Part shown: one piece after another, positions 6,320 through 16,264 of the stretch | How positions within the stretch are numbered: the first letter of the stretch is position 1 | Layout of the letters: the number at the start of each line of letters is the position of its first letter | DNA from: Nostoc sp. CENA543 | GTDB lineage: Bacteria; Cyanobacteriota; Cyanobacteriia; Cyanobacteriales; Nostocaceae | Assembly: GCF_002896875.1 (NCBI RefSeq) | Contig: NZ_CP023278.1 | Coordinates: 3,286,001-3,350,000, forward strand | Direction: 5' to 3' | DNA length: 64,000 nucleotides | The notes under the pieces: model-generated | Databases searched by the model: none | Told to the model about the DNA's origin: nothing | Seen by the model: only the letters and a program-made list of their open reading frames with translations | Made by a program: the position numbers and the translations under genes

Positions 6320-8827
6320 TTGGCGTTTCAAGTTAGATTGAGGAGGCAAACGGGAAAAGTTGTGACCCAGGAATTCCATATTTCCGTGACACCAGTAGGG
6401 CAGAATGACTATTTGGTGCGGACGGAAAAAGTAGCGACAGGGGTGCCATTGGCAGAGGAATTAGTGAATTGGCCGGTGAATGATTGGCTGGCTATGGCTA
6501 GTCATCTGATGAATGACCCCCTAAAAATAGTCTTACAGGGAGAGACGATCGCATCTGGTGCGATCGCTAATAACTCTGTAAACTTAGTGGCATTGGGACA
6601 ACAACTTTATCAAGCCCTGTTTCAAGGCACACTCAGAGATAGTTGGATTACAGCTCAAGGAATTGCCCAAAATCAACAACAAGTGCTACGGCTAAGATTA
6701 GGGCTGAAGGATAATAGATTAGCACGCCTACCGTGGGAAGTCATGCACGCAGGCGATCGCCCCCTGGCTACAGGCCCCTATGTTGCGTTTTCTCGCTTCC
6801 AAAGTGGCATTTCTCCCGCCTCTGGTGTTCCTTCTAATAATCGGCCTCAACTCCCAGAAGACGGTGTGATTCGAGTGTTGATGGTACTAGCCTCCCCTTC
6901 CGATCAGGCTAGTTTAAATTTACTCAAACAAGAAGCCATCAAACTACAAGCGGAATTACACCGTCAACTACCTAGATCCTTAAATGGCGGTTATTATCTC
7001 CCAGAAATTGAACTCACTTTGTTAGATCAACCAGGAAGAGAGGAGTTAACCCAAGCTTTAGAACAAGGTAGATTTCATGTCCTCCATTATTCAGGGCATA
7101 GTAATTTAGGGCCAAATGGTGGGGAAATCTATCTAGTCAGCAATAGAACAGGCTTGACAGAAACCCTCAGTGGTGATGATTTAGCAGGTTTATTAGTTAA
7201 CAACAATATTAAAATGGCGGTATTTAATTCCTGTTGGGGAACATATACTGCTACTAGCGGCATTCCTAGAGATTCTTGGGAACGTAATCTGACAGAAAGT
7301 TTAGTCAAGCGGGGTATTCAAAGCGTTTTGGCGATGTCAGAAAGAATTCCTGATGAAGTCGCACTGACACTTACCCAATTGTTTTATCGCAACCTTAGCC
7401 AAGGCTATCCTGTAGATTTATGCGTGAGTCGTGTTCGTCAAGGGTTAATTTCGGCCTATGGTTCGCCTCAGCTGTATTGGGCATTACCGATTTTATATCT
7501 CCATGCAGAATTTAACGGTTTTCTCTATCCCAAAACTACTAATGACAATCATACAGATGCCCTTGCAGAATATAGTCCACCTGTGAGCAATAATTCCCTG
7601 CCGGCTGTGGGTTATTCTGCTGTGGTTGATGAACCTGATATGTCTGTACCCATTGAAGGGACAATTCCTTCGGAGTTAGCCCGTGACAATTCTGGTTTAG
7701 ATTGGTTAGGAGAAGATACTTGGGGTGATTTAGTCGATGAAATCGAGTACGATGATCCCACCTATGCTGAAGATTATGCTTTTGTTTCTGATATCTTTCG
7801 TCAGTTAGAACAGCCAATCACGGAAAACGAAGTCGCAGAAGCACAGCCACCAAGTCCACCACCCAAACCTAATCAAACTGCGTCAGAAACTCCTGTTAAT
7901 GCAGCACCCAAAGAACCAGAGTCACCCAATTTAGTACCTGTGACTAAAAATGCTAGCTCTCAAAGTGTATCCAAGGTGCATAATTTCCGCCCTGCATCGT
8001 CAAAAAAACGTCAACGCCGTCAAAAAAGCCCAATATTAGCGATGGTTGGTGTAGGTGCGATCGCTTTTATAGTATCTTTTGCTTTGTTGTGGCAAATTCG
8101 CCAATCCTCCATACGCAAAACTCCCCCTATTCCTTCCCCGACTCAAACTAGTCAGACTCCTACAGATATTCAGCAAATGTCTACAGACATGGTAACAACT
8201 GTTGCCACCAGCAAATTAAATCAAGGTGAATTAGAAGCAGGGTTAGCAGCTGTAGAAGAATTACTAAATCGCAATGCGCTAGATAATGCGGAAATAGCTT
8301 TGAATTTAATTTCTCGCCAGGACATTCAAAAACCTGCTGTTAACTTTCTCAGAGGCCGATTAGCTTGGCAATCTCTCAAGCGAGAAAACACAAAATATAG
8401 CATTGACGATGTGCGTCGTTATTGGGACAATGCTGTGCGGGGAAATCCCGACTCATCTGAATATCAAAATGCTTTAGGTTTTGCCTATTATATGGAAGGC
8501 AACTTAAACCAAGCTAATGCTTCTTGGCTACAGGCTTTAAGTTCAGCATTGGCAACACAAAATTCTGATTTTCAGGCGCAATTACCGCCGGAAGCCTTAA
8601 CTTCCTATGCTGGTTTGGCCTTGGGAATGTATAAATCTGCACGAAGTTTCACAGGAAATAGACGTACTCAATATCTCAAAGAAGCGATCAAATTGCGACA
8701 AACTGTTCTTCAGCAAGATCCATTAAATTTCCAAGCTGAGAAACTAGGGAATAATTGGTTGTGGACAGAAAGGACTATAGCAGATTGGCGATCGCTACTG
8801 CGACAAGAGGAAATCACTGAAAATTAG
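6320..8827 (+). CDS. hetF: HetF, CHAT-domain heterocyst differentiation protein
   Basis: HetF is needed for heterocyst differentiation and is linked to control of HetR levels; it gave its name to the CHAT (caspase HetF associated with TPRs) domain. The 835-residue frame has an N-terminal CHAT peptidase-like domain, with catalytic His in HYSGH (H260) and Cys in FNSCWGT (C305). An acidic and Pro-rich linker follows (about 430-560), then one membrane helix at about 571-592 after a KKRQRRQK patch, and a TPR-like helical C-terminus (about 635-800). The start is uncertain. TTG at 6320 is the first usual codon, but GGAG at 6297-6300 is 19 bases away; an in-frame ATT at 6311 would be better spaced, and an ATG at residue 59 is also possible. 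The NsiR1 array upstream supports the identity. Confidence 0.92.
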   Translation: MAFQVRLRRQTGKVVTQEFHISVTPVGQNDYLVRTEKVATGVPLAEELVNWPVNDWLAMASHLMNDPLKIVLQGETIASGAIANNSVNLVALGQQLYQALFQGTLRDSWITAQGIAQNQQQVLRLRLGLKDNRLARLPWEVMHAGDRPLATGPYVAFSRFQSGISPASGVPSNNRPQLPEDGVIRVLMVLASPSDQASLNLLKQEAIKLQAELHRQLPRSLNGGYYLPEIELTLLDQPGREELTQALEQGRFHVLHYSGHSNLGPNGGEIYLVSNRTGLTETLSGDDLAGLLVNNNIKMAVFNSCWGTYTATSGIPRDSWERNLTESLVKRGIQSVLAMSERIPDEVALTLTQLFYRNLSQGYPVDLCVSRVRQGLISAYGSPQLYWALPILYLHAEFNGFLYPKTTNDNHTDALAEYSPPVSNNSLPAVGYSAVVDEPDMSVPIEGTIPSELARDNSGLDWLGEDTWGDLVDEIEYDDPTYAEDYAFVSDIFRQLEQPITENEVAEAQPPSPPPKPNQTASETPVNAAPKEPESPNLVPVTKNASSQSVSKVHNFRPASSKKRQRRQKSPILAMVGVGAIAFIVSFALLWQIRQSSIRKTPPIPSPTQTSQTPTDIQQMSTDMVTTVATSKLNQGELEAGLAAVEELLNRNALDNAEIALNLISRQDIQKPAVNFLRGRLAWQSLKRENTKYSIDDVRRYWDNAVRGNPDSSEYQNALGFAYYMEGNLNQANASWLQALSSALATQNSDFQAQLPPEALTSYAGLALGMYKSARSFTGNRRTQYLKEAIKLRQTVLQQDPLNFQAEKLGNNWLWTERTIADWRSLLRQEEITEN

Positions 8828-9198
8828 TTGATGATGGTTTTGCGATGTTCTAGCCATAGGATAGTTGCTGTACCTATGGCATAAGCAATTATATCTTTCC
8901 AGTCAAATGTACTGCCTAAAGCCACGGCTAGAATTTTATACTTTTGCCATCCCAAATAATTCACAAAGTTAAAATATTGCAAAACTTCGATAAAACAAGC
9001 AAAGGCAAATACTGATAAAGCTACAGTAGATGATTTGATTTGCCAAAAGGATTTGATAAAGCAATAAATCAGAATAACTACTAAAACATCTCCAATCAGG
9101 GGACGGATAAAACCATCATCTATAAATACAGCAATACATACCTCGATGATGAATAATATAATTGTCCAATAAAAATATTTTTGGTTGAATTTGAGCAT
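8824..9198 (-). CDS. DUF2809-like small membrane protein
   Basis: A 124-residue protein with four to five hydrophobic helices and the pattern of DUF2809 proteins (RPLIGDVLVV, FIEVLQY, DWKDIIAYAIGT). Inner or thylakoid membrane location is likely; function unknown. Its stop overlaps the hetF stop tail to tail by four bases, so the two genes share no terminator space. Confidence 0.65.
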   Translation of the reverse strand: MLKFNQKYFYWTIILFIIEVCIAVFIDDGFIRPLIGDVLVVILIYCFIKSFWQIKSSTVALSVFAFACFIEVLQYFNFVNYLGWQKYKILAVALGSTFDWKDIIAYAIGTATILWLEHRKTIIN

Positions 9199-9288
9199 AA
9201 TTATTTAATTGGGCATTGGGAATGGGGCATAGGAAGCATAGTAGATGCAGTTATATAGTGGTTATCCGTTGAATTTATTACTGTTTTT

Positions 9289-9368
9289 ACCTCTTTCCTT
9301 GTAGGAGAGAGGCTTTGAGTTTTATTCCCCTTCCCTTGTAGGGAAGGGGTTAGAGGTTAGGTTTGTAT
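9289..9368. repeat. Dispersed GC-box repeat (copy 1)
   Basis: Contains CCCCTTCCCTTGTAGGGAAGGGG-type and CTCTTTCCTTGTAGGAGAGAGG-type palindromes. The same block occurs inverted at about 24727-24820 and 31277-31460. Confidence 0.7.
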
Positions 9369-9422
9369 TCCATTCAACTGCAAACCCATATAACTTAAAT
9401 TTTGCATGAGGAACAAAGCAAC

Positions 9423-9776
9423 GTGACACAGTGGTTAGCATTACTAATTTCTTTGGTAATTGAAATACCAGTGGTATTTTTCATATTAGTAATTATGCGT
9501 CAGTTGTCTTTAGATCATATCTATAAAGTGTTGATTTTCACCTGTGGTGCTACTCTTTTTACTCATCCTTTAGCTTGGGAAAGTAACCAGATACTGATTC
9601 CCTATATGGAATTTCCTTGGAGGTTAGGGTTAATAGAAATTATTGTAGCGATCGCGGAAGGTATTTTGTATAAGATAACTTTAAATTTGGCTTGGCGACA
9701 GGGTTTATTTATATCAATCATGGCTAATACAGCATCGTTTTTGGGAGGTTTATTTATTGCTCAATTTTTGGGATGA
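9423..9776 (+). CDS. Unknown small membrane protein
   Basis: The GTG at 9423 is preferred as start because GAGG (9408-9411) lies 11 bases upstream; a TTG at 9402 is also in frame. About 117 residues with three to four hydrophobic helices and no motif recognised. It overlaps the end of the convergent membrane-protein gene on the other strand by 27 bases. Function unknown. Confidence 0.55.
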   Translation: MTQWLALLISLVIEIPVVFFILVIMRQLSLDHIYKVLIFTCGATLFTHPLAWESNQILIPYMEFPWRLGLIEIIVAIAEGILYKITLNLAWRQGLFISIMANTASFLGGLFIAQFLG

Positions 9777-10727
9777 TATACCTTGAAAACTTATTTGGCT
9801 ATTTTCAGGAATGGCTAATGCTAGTAATAAAATCGGTATCTCTACCCAAGCATGAACTGCGGCGATAATTCCATATACAGCGCGGGTATGAATAAATTCT
9901 CTAGTAAAACTCACAAATAAAATCACACTGAGAAATCCCACTAACCAGGGAAATACATAATGCTCGTTTTGAGATTTATGATGCTTTTCCCACTTGGGTA
10001 AAACTCCGATAACTACGGCGTAGTGCATAGTTTGTAAAAAGACGGCGGCGGAAAAAAGGGAAATAGCGATCGCTTCATCTTGTAGTTGTGGTGGTACAAA
10101 TATCCCTAAATGGTTTTCCAGTCCACCAACGGGAAATAAAGAGGCTTCTAATCCTACTAAACCCAGATAAGATAAAACTTGATTGGGAATTCCAGAAATA
10201 ATCAGTAAGGGAATTAAAAGAAAGACCACTACACAACTAAATAAAGCATTATTTCTTGGCTTACCTCGCAATTTTTCCGCAATAAATCCGACAGGGGTGA
10301 TGTTGTGCAGAATCGCGAAGATTAATAGTGTCAGAGTAGCTGAAGAAAATATCCCGACTGTCAAAGTCAAGCATAACATAGTTCCGAAAATTCCAAGCCG
10401 CCAGTCTTTTTTGGCTAATACTGGAATGACAAGAATAACTAGTCCTACTACACAACTTAATTCTAAAGTGATGCTTAACCAGGTGGGTATTAAACTCAAT
10501 ACTTGTAGACTTCGCAAGCCAATGATGAGAATTAATAACTGACTCATCCGCCAACATAGATTGTTTCCGAGACGTTGACGAAAGCGATTATCAACGTAAT
10601 GCAGTTCAGTTAAAACATGAGTCAGACCAAAGGCTGCTAGAGTAAAAGTATAAGTAGCTAGAGGAAACGCTACTGATAATATGGCACTAGTTAGCACTAA
10701 AGCAACAGCCGCGAATATTGACATCAT
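9750..10727 (-). CDS. Multi-pass membrane protein with conserved-looking histidines
   Basis: About 325 residues from the ATG pair at 10724-10727; the frame continues to a TTG at 10787. Eight or more hydrophobic helices carry histidine motifs within or near them (LTHVLTELHYVD, AILHNITP, TMHYAVVIG, VHAWVEIP). The layout recalls membrane di-iron or carotenoid-cleaving Brp/Blh-type proteins, but the match is not close enough to name it. It starts 7 bases after the stop of the upstream gene (10735), so the two are probably co-transcribed. Confidence 0.6.
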   Translation of the reverse strand: MMSIFAAVALVLTSAILSVAFPLATYTFTLAAFGLTHVLTELHYVDNRFRQRLGNNLCWRMSQLLILIIGLRSLQVLSLIPTWLSITLELSCVVGLVILVIPVLAKKDWRLGIFGTMLCLTLTVGIFSSATLTLLIFAILHNITPVGFIAEKLRGKPRNNALFSCVVVFLLIPLLIISGIPNQVLSYLGLVGLEASLFPVGGLENHLGIFVPPQLQDEAIAISLFSAAVFLQTMHYAVVIGVLPKWEKHHKSQNEHYVFPWLVGFLSVILFVSFTREFIHTRAVYGIIAAVHAWVEIPILLLALAIPENSQISFQGISSQKLSNK

Positions 10728-10734
10728 CTGCAAA

Positions 10735-11571
10735 TTAATTTTGATTTCTGAAAATTTTAGTGCGGCGGTAAAGTAGCATAACTCCAAAGATAGATATGCT
10801 CGGAATTATCAAGTTAAATAAATTAAATTTATGCTTTAAAGAAGGTGAAGGTCGATTATCTTGTGATTGATAAGGTTTTCTTTCTGAATTACCTTGTTGA
10901 TAGGTGTAGATGATTTCGTGATATTTTAATTCCAGAGACTTAGGGGTAATAGATATAATTTTGAGGATTTCAGTTACTTGTTTAATTCCATATCTATCAG
11001 GTAATCTTTCTACAGGGTTAATAGTATTTTTGGCAGGAATTAATTGAGATTTTTGGCGGTTAAAGTCTTTGAGTGATTCTCTATCTCCATCAATGATAAT
11101 ATCTTGGGATTTAACCTGAGATTTTCTGATGGCATAGATATTACTGTACTGTCTGTATCCATTTAGCCTTTCACACTGTCCTGGTTTGAGAATTACATTG
11201 TATGTGCCTAAACCGGGATTGGCTGATTGGATATGGGCAATTAATAAATAATTAGAATATTTGTTAAGATTTGCTACTTGAAAACAGTAATCTACGCGAG
11301 ATGTTCCTGGGGATAAAACATCAGCCGAGGCTGTAGGTAGTTGGATAAATGTAATCAAAGTTATTAAGATTAAGCCTTTGAGGATGTTCTTGAGTAATTG
11401 CATGAGACTATTAGAACTAAATTCATCGTTAATAGTTATAACCTCCTCATTACCAATCGTCAGATACTCGAAACCACCACTATTCAACATACTTAGATAA
11501 ATGCTGATGATCAGCACTGCTGTGCAAATGACGGAAACAACAAATAATGCTACATTAATAATAATTTTCAT
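10735..11571 (-). CDS. Unknown exported or membrane-anchored protein
   Basis: Not recognised. The full frame is 278 residues with a hydrophobic N-terminus. An alternative ATG at residue 57 (11403) gives a typical signal peptide (LKGLILITLITFIQLP then TASA) and a mature extracytoplasmic domain ending in a C-terminal membrane helix and a short basic tail (YRRTKIFRNQ). The internal start is attractive biologically, but no ribosome-binding site separates the two choices. The next gene starts 7 bases after its stop. Confidence 0.5.
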   Translation of the reverse strand: MKIIINVALFVVSVICTAVLIISIYLSMLNSGGFEYLTIGNEEVITINDEFSSNSLMQLLKNILKGLILITLITFIQLPTASADVLSPGTSRVDYCFQVANLNKYSNYLLIAHIQSANPGLGTYNVILKPGQCERLNGYRQYSNIYAIRKSQVKSQDIIIDGDRESLKDFNRQKSQLIPAKNTINPVERLPDRYGIKQVTEILKIISITPKSLELKYHEIIYTYQQGNSERKPYQSQDNRPSPSLKHKFNLFNLIIPSISIFGVMLLYRRTKIFRNQN

Positions 11572-11727
11572 GTTAAGTACAATGACTTAAAAAAAGAAAC
11601 TATATTATTAAGTAATGTAAAAATACTAGTATGAGTCTCGCAGAGAGAACTAAAACTCTCACCACAACACTTTAATTATTTAGCGTAGTCTACTTATATA
11701 TATAAGTTTTTTCATAAAATTGGCATC

Positions 11728-12738
11728 ATGCGAACGATAGTAGTTGGTGACATTCATGGTTGCTATGAAGAATTGCTTCACCTATTGACCAAAGTCAAGC
11801 TTACAGAGGAAGATTGTTTAATTTCATTAGGTGATATCGTTGATCGCGGTGTTGATTCCGTGAAAGTATACGAATTTCTCAAACAACGTCCTAACACAAT
11901 TGTGTTGATGGGAAATCATGAACGTAAGCACCTACGTCAGACTCTCTCCTATTCACAGGAAATCGTCAAGTTACAATTTGGCGATCGCTATGTAGAATTT
12001 TTAGAATGGGTGAGTCATTTACCCTATTATCATGAAACTGAAAACGCCATTTTCGTTCATGCGGCTGTAGAAGATGGAATACCTCTTCACCAGCAAAAAG
12101 AAGAGGTTTTATGTGGCTGTACGGCTGGGGAAAAGCATCTCGAAAAACTCTATGGCAGGACTTACTGGAGTCAGTTGTATACTGGCACAAAACCAGTTAT
12201 CTTTGGTCATCATGTTGTAGGAAATGAACCATTAATTATCACAGGAAAAATTTACGGTATTGATACTGGAGCCTGTCATGGAGGAAGATTAACTGCATTA
12301 ATTTTACCAAGTTTTGAAATTGTGCAGATACAAGCCCCTAAAGATTATTGGCACGAAGAGATGATTAAATGGCAATTACCCGTGATGCAGGCTAAACCGT
12401 GGGGTAGTTATAAGTGGGATAAAATTCAAGCAATCTGTAATGATTTTAAAACCTCTTCTCATCGAGACGTAGCAGCTTTTATGCGTGAACAGCAAAAGTG
12501 GGTGAATCATTTACTCAGTTTTGCTCCTACAATCATTCTGAAAGTAGAAGAAAAACTCACAGAATTAATTGCTATTCATGGTCAAGATAATTTCAAGAAA
12601 CCAGCTAGTTGTTTAAGCTATGCCACTCTCTTATATAAAGCTAACGCCAGCCATCTTACAGTAGACTTCCTCAAGGAAACATTACCAACACCCGATAAAT
12701 GGTTGCAGGTAATGAATGATTTGGGGATTAGATATTAA
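11728..12738 (+). CDS. Calcineurin-like metallophosphatase
   Basis: A 336-residue protein with all PPP-family signatures: GDIHG (7-11), GDIVDRG (35-41) and GNHE (62-65), followed by GHH and a GIDTGA motif. These bind the two-metal centre of serine/threonine phosphatases and PrpE/ApaH-like nucleotide hydrolases. The C-terminal 120 residues lie outside the usual domain and are of unknown function. Substrate (phosphoprotein or dinucleoside polyphosphate) not determined. Confidence 0.85.
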   Translation: MRTIVVGDIHGCYEELLHLLTKVKLTEEDCLISLGDIVDRGVDSVKVYEFLKQRPNTIVLMGNHERKHLRQTLSYSQEIVKLQFGDRYVEFLEWVSHLPYYHETENAIFVHAAVEDGIPLHQQKEEVLCGCTAGEKHLEKLYGRTYWSQLYTGTKPVIFGHHVVGNEPLIITGKIYGIDTGACHGGRLTALILPSFEIVQIQAPKDYWHEEMIKWQLPVMQAKPWGSYKWDKIQAICNDFKTSSHRDVAAFMREQQKWVNHLLSFAPTIILKVEEKLTELIAIHGQDNFKKPASCLSYATLLYKANASHLTVDFLKETLPTPDKWLQVMNDLGIRY

Positions 12739-12786
12739 GTAAACACAAACAGCTTCCTAACTTCTTACCTTTTTACTTGCTAAAAT

Positions 12787-13701
12787 TTATTTAATTATGC
12801 CTTGCTTAATCAAGAAGGTTTTAATAGTGGCATAAATTTGCTTTTTCTGCACTTTACTAAAACCTCCATGTTCTGCACCTTTAACAGTAAATAATTGATT
12901 TATCGTCCCAATCTGACGTAATGCTTGATGTAATCTAACTGCATGACTGTAAGGAACAAAATTATCCTTTTCTCCATGTATAGTCAGAATCGGTGGTAGA
13001 TTTCGACGCACAAAGTTAATCGGAGAAACATTTCTGGCAATTTCCATTTCTTGTGGGGAATTACGATTACCAAACCACTGCACAGCAAAATACTTTTGAT
13101 TACGACCAACTAACAAATCATTAACATCCGTAATTCCAGACCAATTAACTATGGCAGCAACTTTTGTTTGTTGACTTTCTGGACAATTTTGGTTAAATTT
13201 TTTCACATCAGGCATCATTCCTGTAGTTAATGCTAAATGTCCCCCTGCGGAAAATCCAGTCAAAACAATTTTTTTCGTATCGAAGTTATATTTTGACGCA
13301 TTACTCATCACCCAATTTAACGCACATACAGCATCTTCCACTGCTGCTGGTGCTAATGCTACATTTGCTAATCTATACTCAATATTAACTACAGAAAATC
13401 CCCAATCAAAATAAGGTTTAAAGAATAATTCGTCTTCTTTTTTACCTTTAATCCAACCTCCACCATGAATTACCATTAATGTAGGACGTAAGCCAGATTT
13501 TTGATTTTTATAAACATCTAGTGTTAGTTGATTGGAGTTGACTGTTTCGTAGATAATATTACGCTCCAAAGCGTAATTTTTTTGCTGCTTTAATTGTAAA
13601 GTAGTATTGGCAAATACTTGTTCCCAATTCAAAAGCGTAATGGCTAGAGAAACAATAGCTGCAATTATATAAAAGTGATAAGATTTTTTTTTGAGCATCA
13701 T
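12787..13701 (-). CDS. Secreted alpha/beta-hydrolase (esterase, BD-FAE/HSL type)
   Basis: 304 residues with an N-terminal signal or anchor (about 9-32). The oxyanion-hole motif HGGGW is at 79-83 and the nucleophile S151 in GFSAGGH; acid and base are in HGEKDNFVP and AEHGGF. It probably hydrolyses ester bonds outside the cytoplasm. It lies 31 bases after an SGNH hydrolase and a membrane O-acyltransferase on the same strand, so a role in adding or removing acyl groups on an exported polysaccharide is a reasonable inference. Confidence 0.8.
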   Translation of the reverse strand: MMLKKKSYHFYIIAAIVSLAITLLNWEQVFANTTLQLKQQKNYALERNIIYETVNSNQLTLDVYKNQKSGLRPTLMVIHGGGWIKGKKEDELFFKPYFDWGFSVVNIEYRLANVALAPAAVEDAVCALNWVMSNASKYNFDTKKIVLTGFSAGGHLALTTGMMPDVKKFNQNCPESQQTKVAAIVNWSGITDVNDLLVGRNQKYFAVQWFGNRNSPQEMEIARNVSPINFVRRNLPPILTIHGEKDNFVPYSHAVRLHQALRQIGTINQLFTVKGAEHGGFSKVQKKQIYATIKTFLIKQGIIK

Positions 13702-13732
13702 GAAACTAATTCACTTAAGAGAAGATTTTTAG

Positions 13733-14728
13733 TTATTTTTGAGTCTGTGTTGGGGGCTTTGCTTTTGGTCTTAAAGCACCCTCTTCTATCATTCTTTTTT
13801 TGAGAATTTCCATCATAATTTTAGCTCCATGTTCAGTAGGGTGTAGACCATCGTTATATCTAACTCTTGCTTTTCGACCTGTACTATCGGCGGCTATAGG
13901 ATAAAATTTACCATTGACAGCAAAGACATTCCAATAATCGACAAATTCAATTTTAGAATGGACTGCTGAGACTTTTTTATAAATCCGGTTGAAAATAGGA
14001 AAAAATTTATTATATCTAGCCACATTAGATATAGGATGACCTATCCAGTAAACTTTTTTTACAGGATATTCATCCAGCAATTTAGCATATCTTTCTACAC
14101 GCTCTTCATAAGCTTTTTCCCATTCTGGGGTTAATTCTTCGTGGAACTTTTTATTGGCATCTAAAATATTTTGGTCGTCATTACCACCAAAAATGACTAC
14201 CATAACATCAGGGTTATTCTGTTGAATAAGTTCTCGTGTGTGTGAATACCAATCATAAAAGTCGATGCGATTTAATCCCGTAGAGATTTTATAAAAAACT
14301 TTGATTTGTTCCAATCCATAATCTGATTTTTTAACGTTATTCTCAAATGCAACTCCTAGAAAACCCATAATAGAATCACCCAGAAATAAAAAACGTTTGG
14401 CTGGTTCTAGTTGCTTGACAGGCGGACTAGTAAATGATTGTTTTGGACTCGTAGTTGCTGGTTTTTTCTGAATCTTAGTTTCGGTTTTGATATCCGATGC
14501 TTTAGCTTGGGCAATTATTTGAGATTTACCGTTGATTTCTTTGATACTGTCCCAAAAATCAGATTCAACTTTACTAAATCCTTCTAATTTAATTTGTTGA
14601 GCAGCCTGTTTAATTTCTCTAGGAGCAATTTTACTAGATGCTAAACTCTTAAAAAAGAGAGGTTTATTAACCATAATGAGACAGAGTGAGACTAAACCAC
14701 AAAGAGTTAAAAACTTTAAGTCTTGCAT
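13733..14728 (-). CDS. SGNH/GDSL hydrolase-like protein (DUF459 type)
   Basis: 331 residues. An N-terminal membrane anchor (about 5-22) is followed by a Lys/Pro-rich linker and an SGNH domain with FLGDSI (S119), GGND and DGLHPTEHG (D293, H296). Such proteins often act with an MBOAT partner (like AlgJ/AlgX with AlgI, or PatB with PatA) to move an acyl group onto an extracellular glycan. The MBOAT gene ends 18 bases upstream, which supports that pairing. Confidence 0.8.
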   Translation of the reverse strand: MQDLKFLTLCGLVSLCLIMVNKPLFFKSLASSKIAPREIKQAAQQIKLEGFSKVESDFWDSIKEINGKSQIIAQAKASDIKTETKIQKKPATTSPKQSFTSPPVKQLEPAKRFLFLGDSIMGFLGVAFENNVKKSDYGLEQIKVFYKISTGLNRIDFYDWYSHTRELIQQNNPDVMVVIFGGNDDQNILDANKKFHEELTPEWEKAYEERVERYAKLLDEYPVKKVYWIGHPISNVARYNKFFPIFNRIYKKVSAVHSKIEFVDYWNVFAVNGKFYPIAADSTGRKARVRYNDGLHPTEHGAKIMMEILKKRMIEEGALRPKAKPPTQTQK

Positions 14729-14746
14729 AACATCAGTAGAAAATAG

Positions 14747-16264
14747 CTAGAAACCAAAATAAACAAATGGTGGTACAGTATTTGGCCCTAATCTAAACAC
14801 TGTATAGAGGAGAGTAGATATCAATATTGTTTGTAGAATCAGATTAGATTTTGCCAGGATATTTTGTAAATAGTCACTGAATTTATCTCCATAAAAATTC
14901 ATAATAAATATGATGATAAATGTTATGTATAATTGCCAAACATTAAATTGCGATCGCATCTCTATATTTGATGACATATTTACCATCTGCCGCAAGAATT
15001 TTAAAGACGTTTCCCAGTTAGAAGTATTGAAAAATACCCAACATAAAGTCACGTAACTGAAGGTAAATACACAAGCAAATGAAGGTCTAAATATAGATGT
15101 AAATCTTAGAAAATAAAACCGCAACCAACTAATAAATACTTGCTTGTGACTAATCTTAGAGGCAACAATAATATGATGATTTAATGAATCTTGATCAGAT
15201 GGTTTTCGGTTTTTAAAATTTTTAATTAAATCTTGCCAAAGGTGACTCACAACTAAACCAATTCCATGTAAGAATCCCCAAATCAGAAAATTTAACCCCG
15301 CACCATGCCAAAAACCACCAATTACCATCGTCAGCAGCAAATTAAAATACTTTCTCAAACTACCTTTGCGACTTCCACCCAAGGAAATATATAAATAATC
15401 TCGCAACCATTGCGATAGACTAATGTGCCATCTCCGCCAAAAATCCTGTAAACTTTGCGCGCAATAAGGCATATTAAAATTTTGAATAGGTGGAAATCCT
15501 AAGAGGCTAGAAATAGCATTGGCTAAATCAGAGTAGCCACTAAAATCAACGTAAATATAACAAGAATAAGCTAGTGCAGCGAGAATTAGGTCAAAACTGG
15601 AATATTGTTCTGGTATTTGAAAAGGTGATTGGGTGAAATTAAACAGAAAGCTGGATAATGTATATTTTTTAAACAGCCCAGAAATGATTAATATCACAAC
15701 TCTTTCTGTCTGATAGTTATATTTTTGATCACTGTTTAACTGCTGATAAAATTCCTTGGCTCTAGCTATAGGCCCTGAAGCTATTTGAGGAAAATAAGTA
15801 ATATATACTAGATAATCTAAAAACTTTGGCAAGGTAAGCTGATTTTTATAGGAGTCAACTAAATGGGAAATAATGCGGAATGTGTAAAAAGAAATACCGA
15901 CTGGAACTAAGAAAGATAAAATTTGAATATCGCTAGAAATTTTGAGTATATTCAATATTTCTTGTAAGGAATCTATAAAAAAATTATAGTATTTAAAAAA
16001 TCCCAAGTAAGTTAGATTAAAAATTATACCGGAAACTAGAAAAAAAAGTTTATTTTTACCTGTATTTATAGCTTCAATAATTAAATAATTGATTATGACA
16101 TTTATGATTAATAATTCTAAAAATTTTAAGCCAAAAAAAGCATAAAAAATTATATTAACAATAAGAATAAAGTATTTGTAGGTACTTATGTGTTTTTTTA
16201 AGAAACTACTACAGACAAATGTGATGATAAAGAAAACTAAAAATCCGTATGTAGGAAATAACAT
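14747..16264 (-). CDS. Membrane-bound O-acyltransferase (AlgI/DltB family)
   Basis: 505 residues with about eleven membrane helices. The MBOAT signatures are present: FWRRWHISLSQWLRDYLY with H280, and the catalytic H320 in GGFWHGAGLNF. It would carry an acyl (probably acetyl) group across the membrane for transfer to an exopolysaccharide by the downstream SGNH protein. The gene is the first of the minus-strand cluster MBOAT-SGNH-esterase. It is AT-rich compared with its neighbours. The target glycan is unknown; the heterocyst envelope or slime polysaccharide are candidates. Confidence 0.88.
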   Translation of the reverse strand: MLFPTYGFLVFFIITFVCSSFLKKHISTYKYFILIVNIIFYAFFGLKFLELLIINVIINYLIIEAINTGKNKLFFLVSGIIFNLTYLGFFKYYNFFIDSLQEILNILKISSDIQILSFLVPVGISFYTFRIISHLVDSYKNQLTLPKFLDYLVYITYFPQIASGPIARAKEFYQQLNSDQKYNYQTERVVILIISGLFKKYTLSSFLFNFTQSPFQIPEQYSSFDLILAALAYSCYIYVDFSGYSDLANAISSLLGFPPIQNFNMPYCAQSLQDFWRRWHISLSQWLRDYLYISLGGSRKGSLRKYFNLLLTMVIGGFWHGAGLNFLIWGFLHGIGLVVSHLWQDLIKNFKNRKPSDQDSLNHHIIVASKISHKQVFISWLRFYFLRFTSIFRPSFACVFTFSYVTLCWVFFNTSNWETSLKFLRQMVNMSSNIEMRSQFNVWQLYITFIIIFIMNFYGDKFSDYLQNILAKSNLILQTILISTLLYTVFRLGPNTVPPFVYFGF

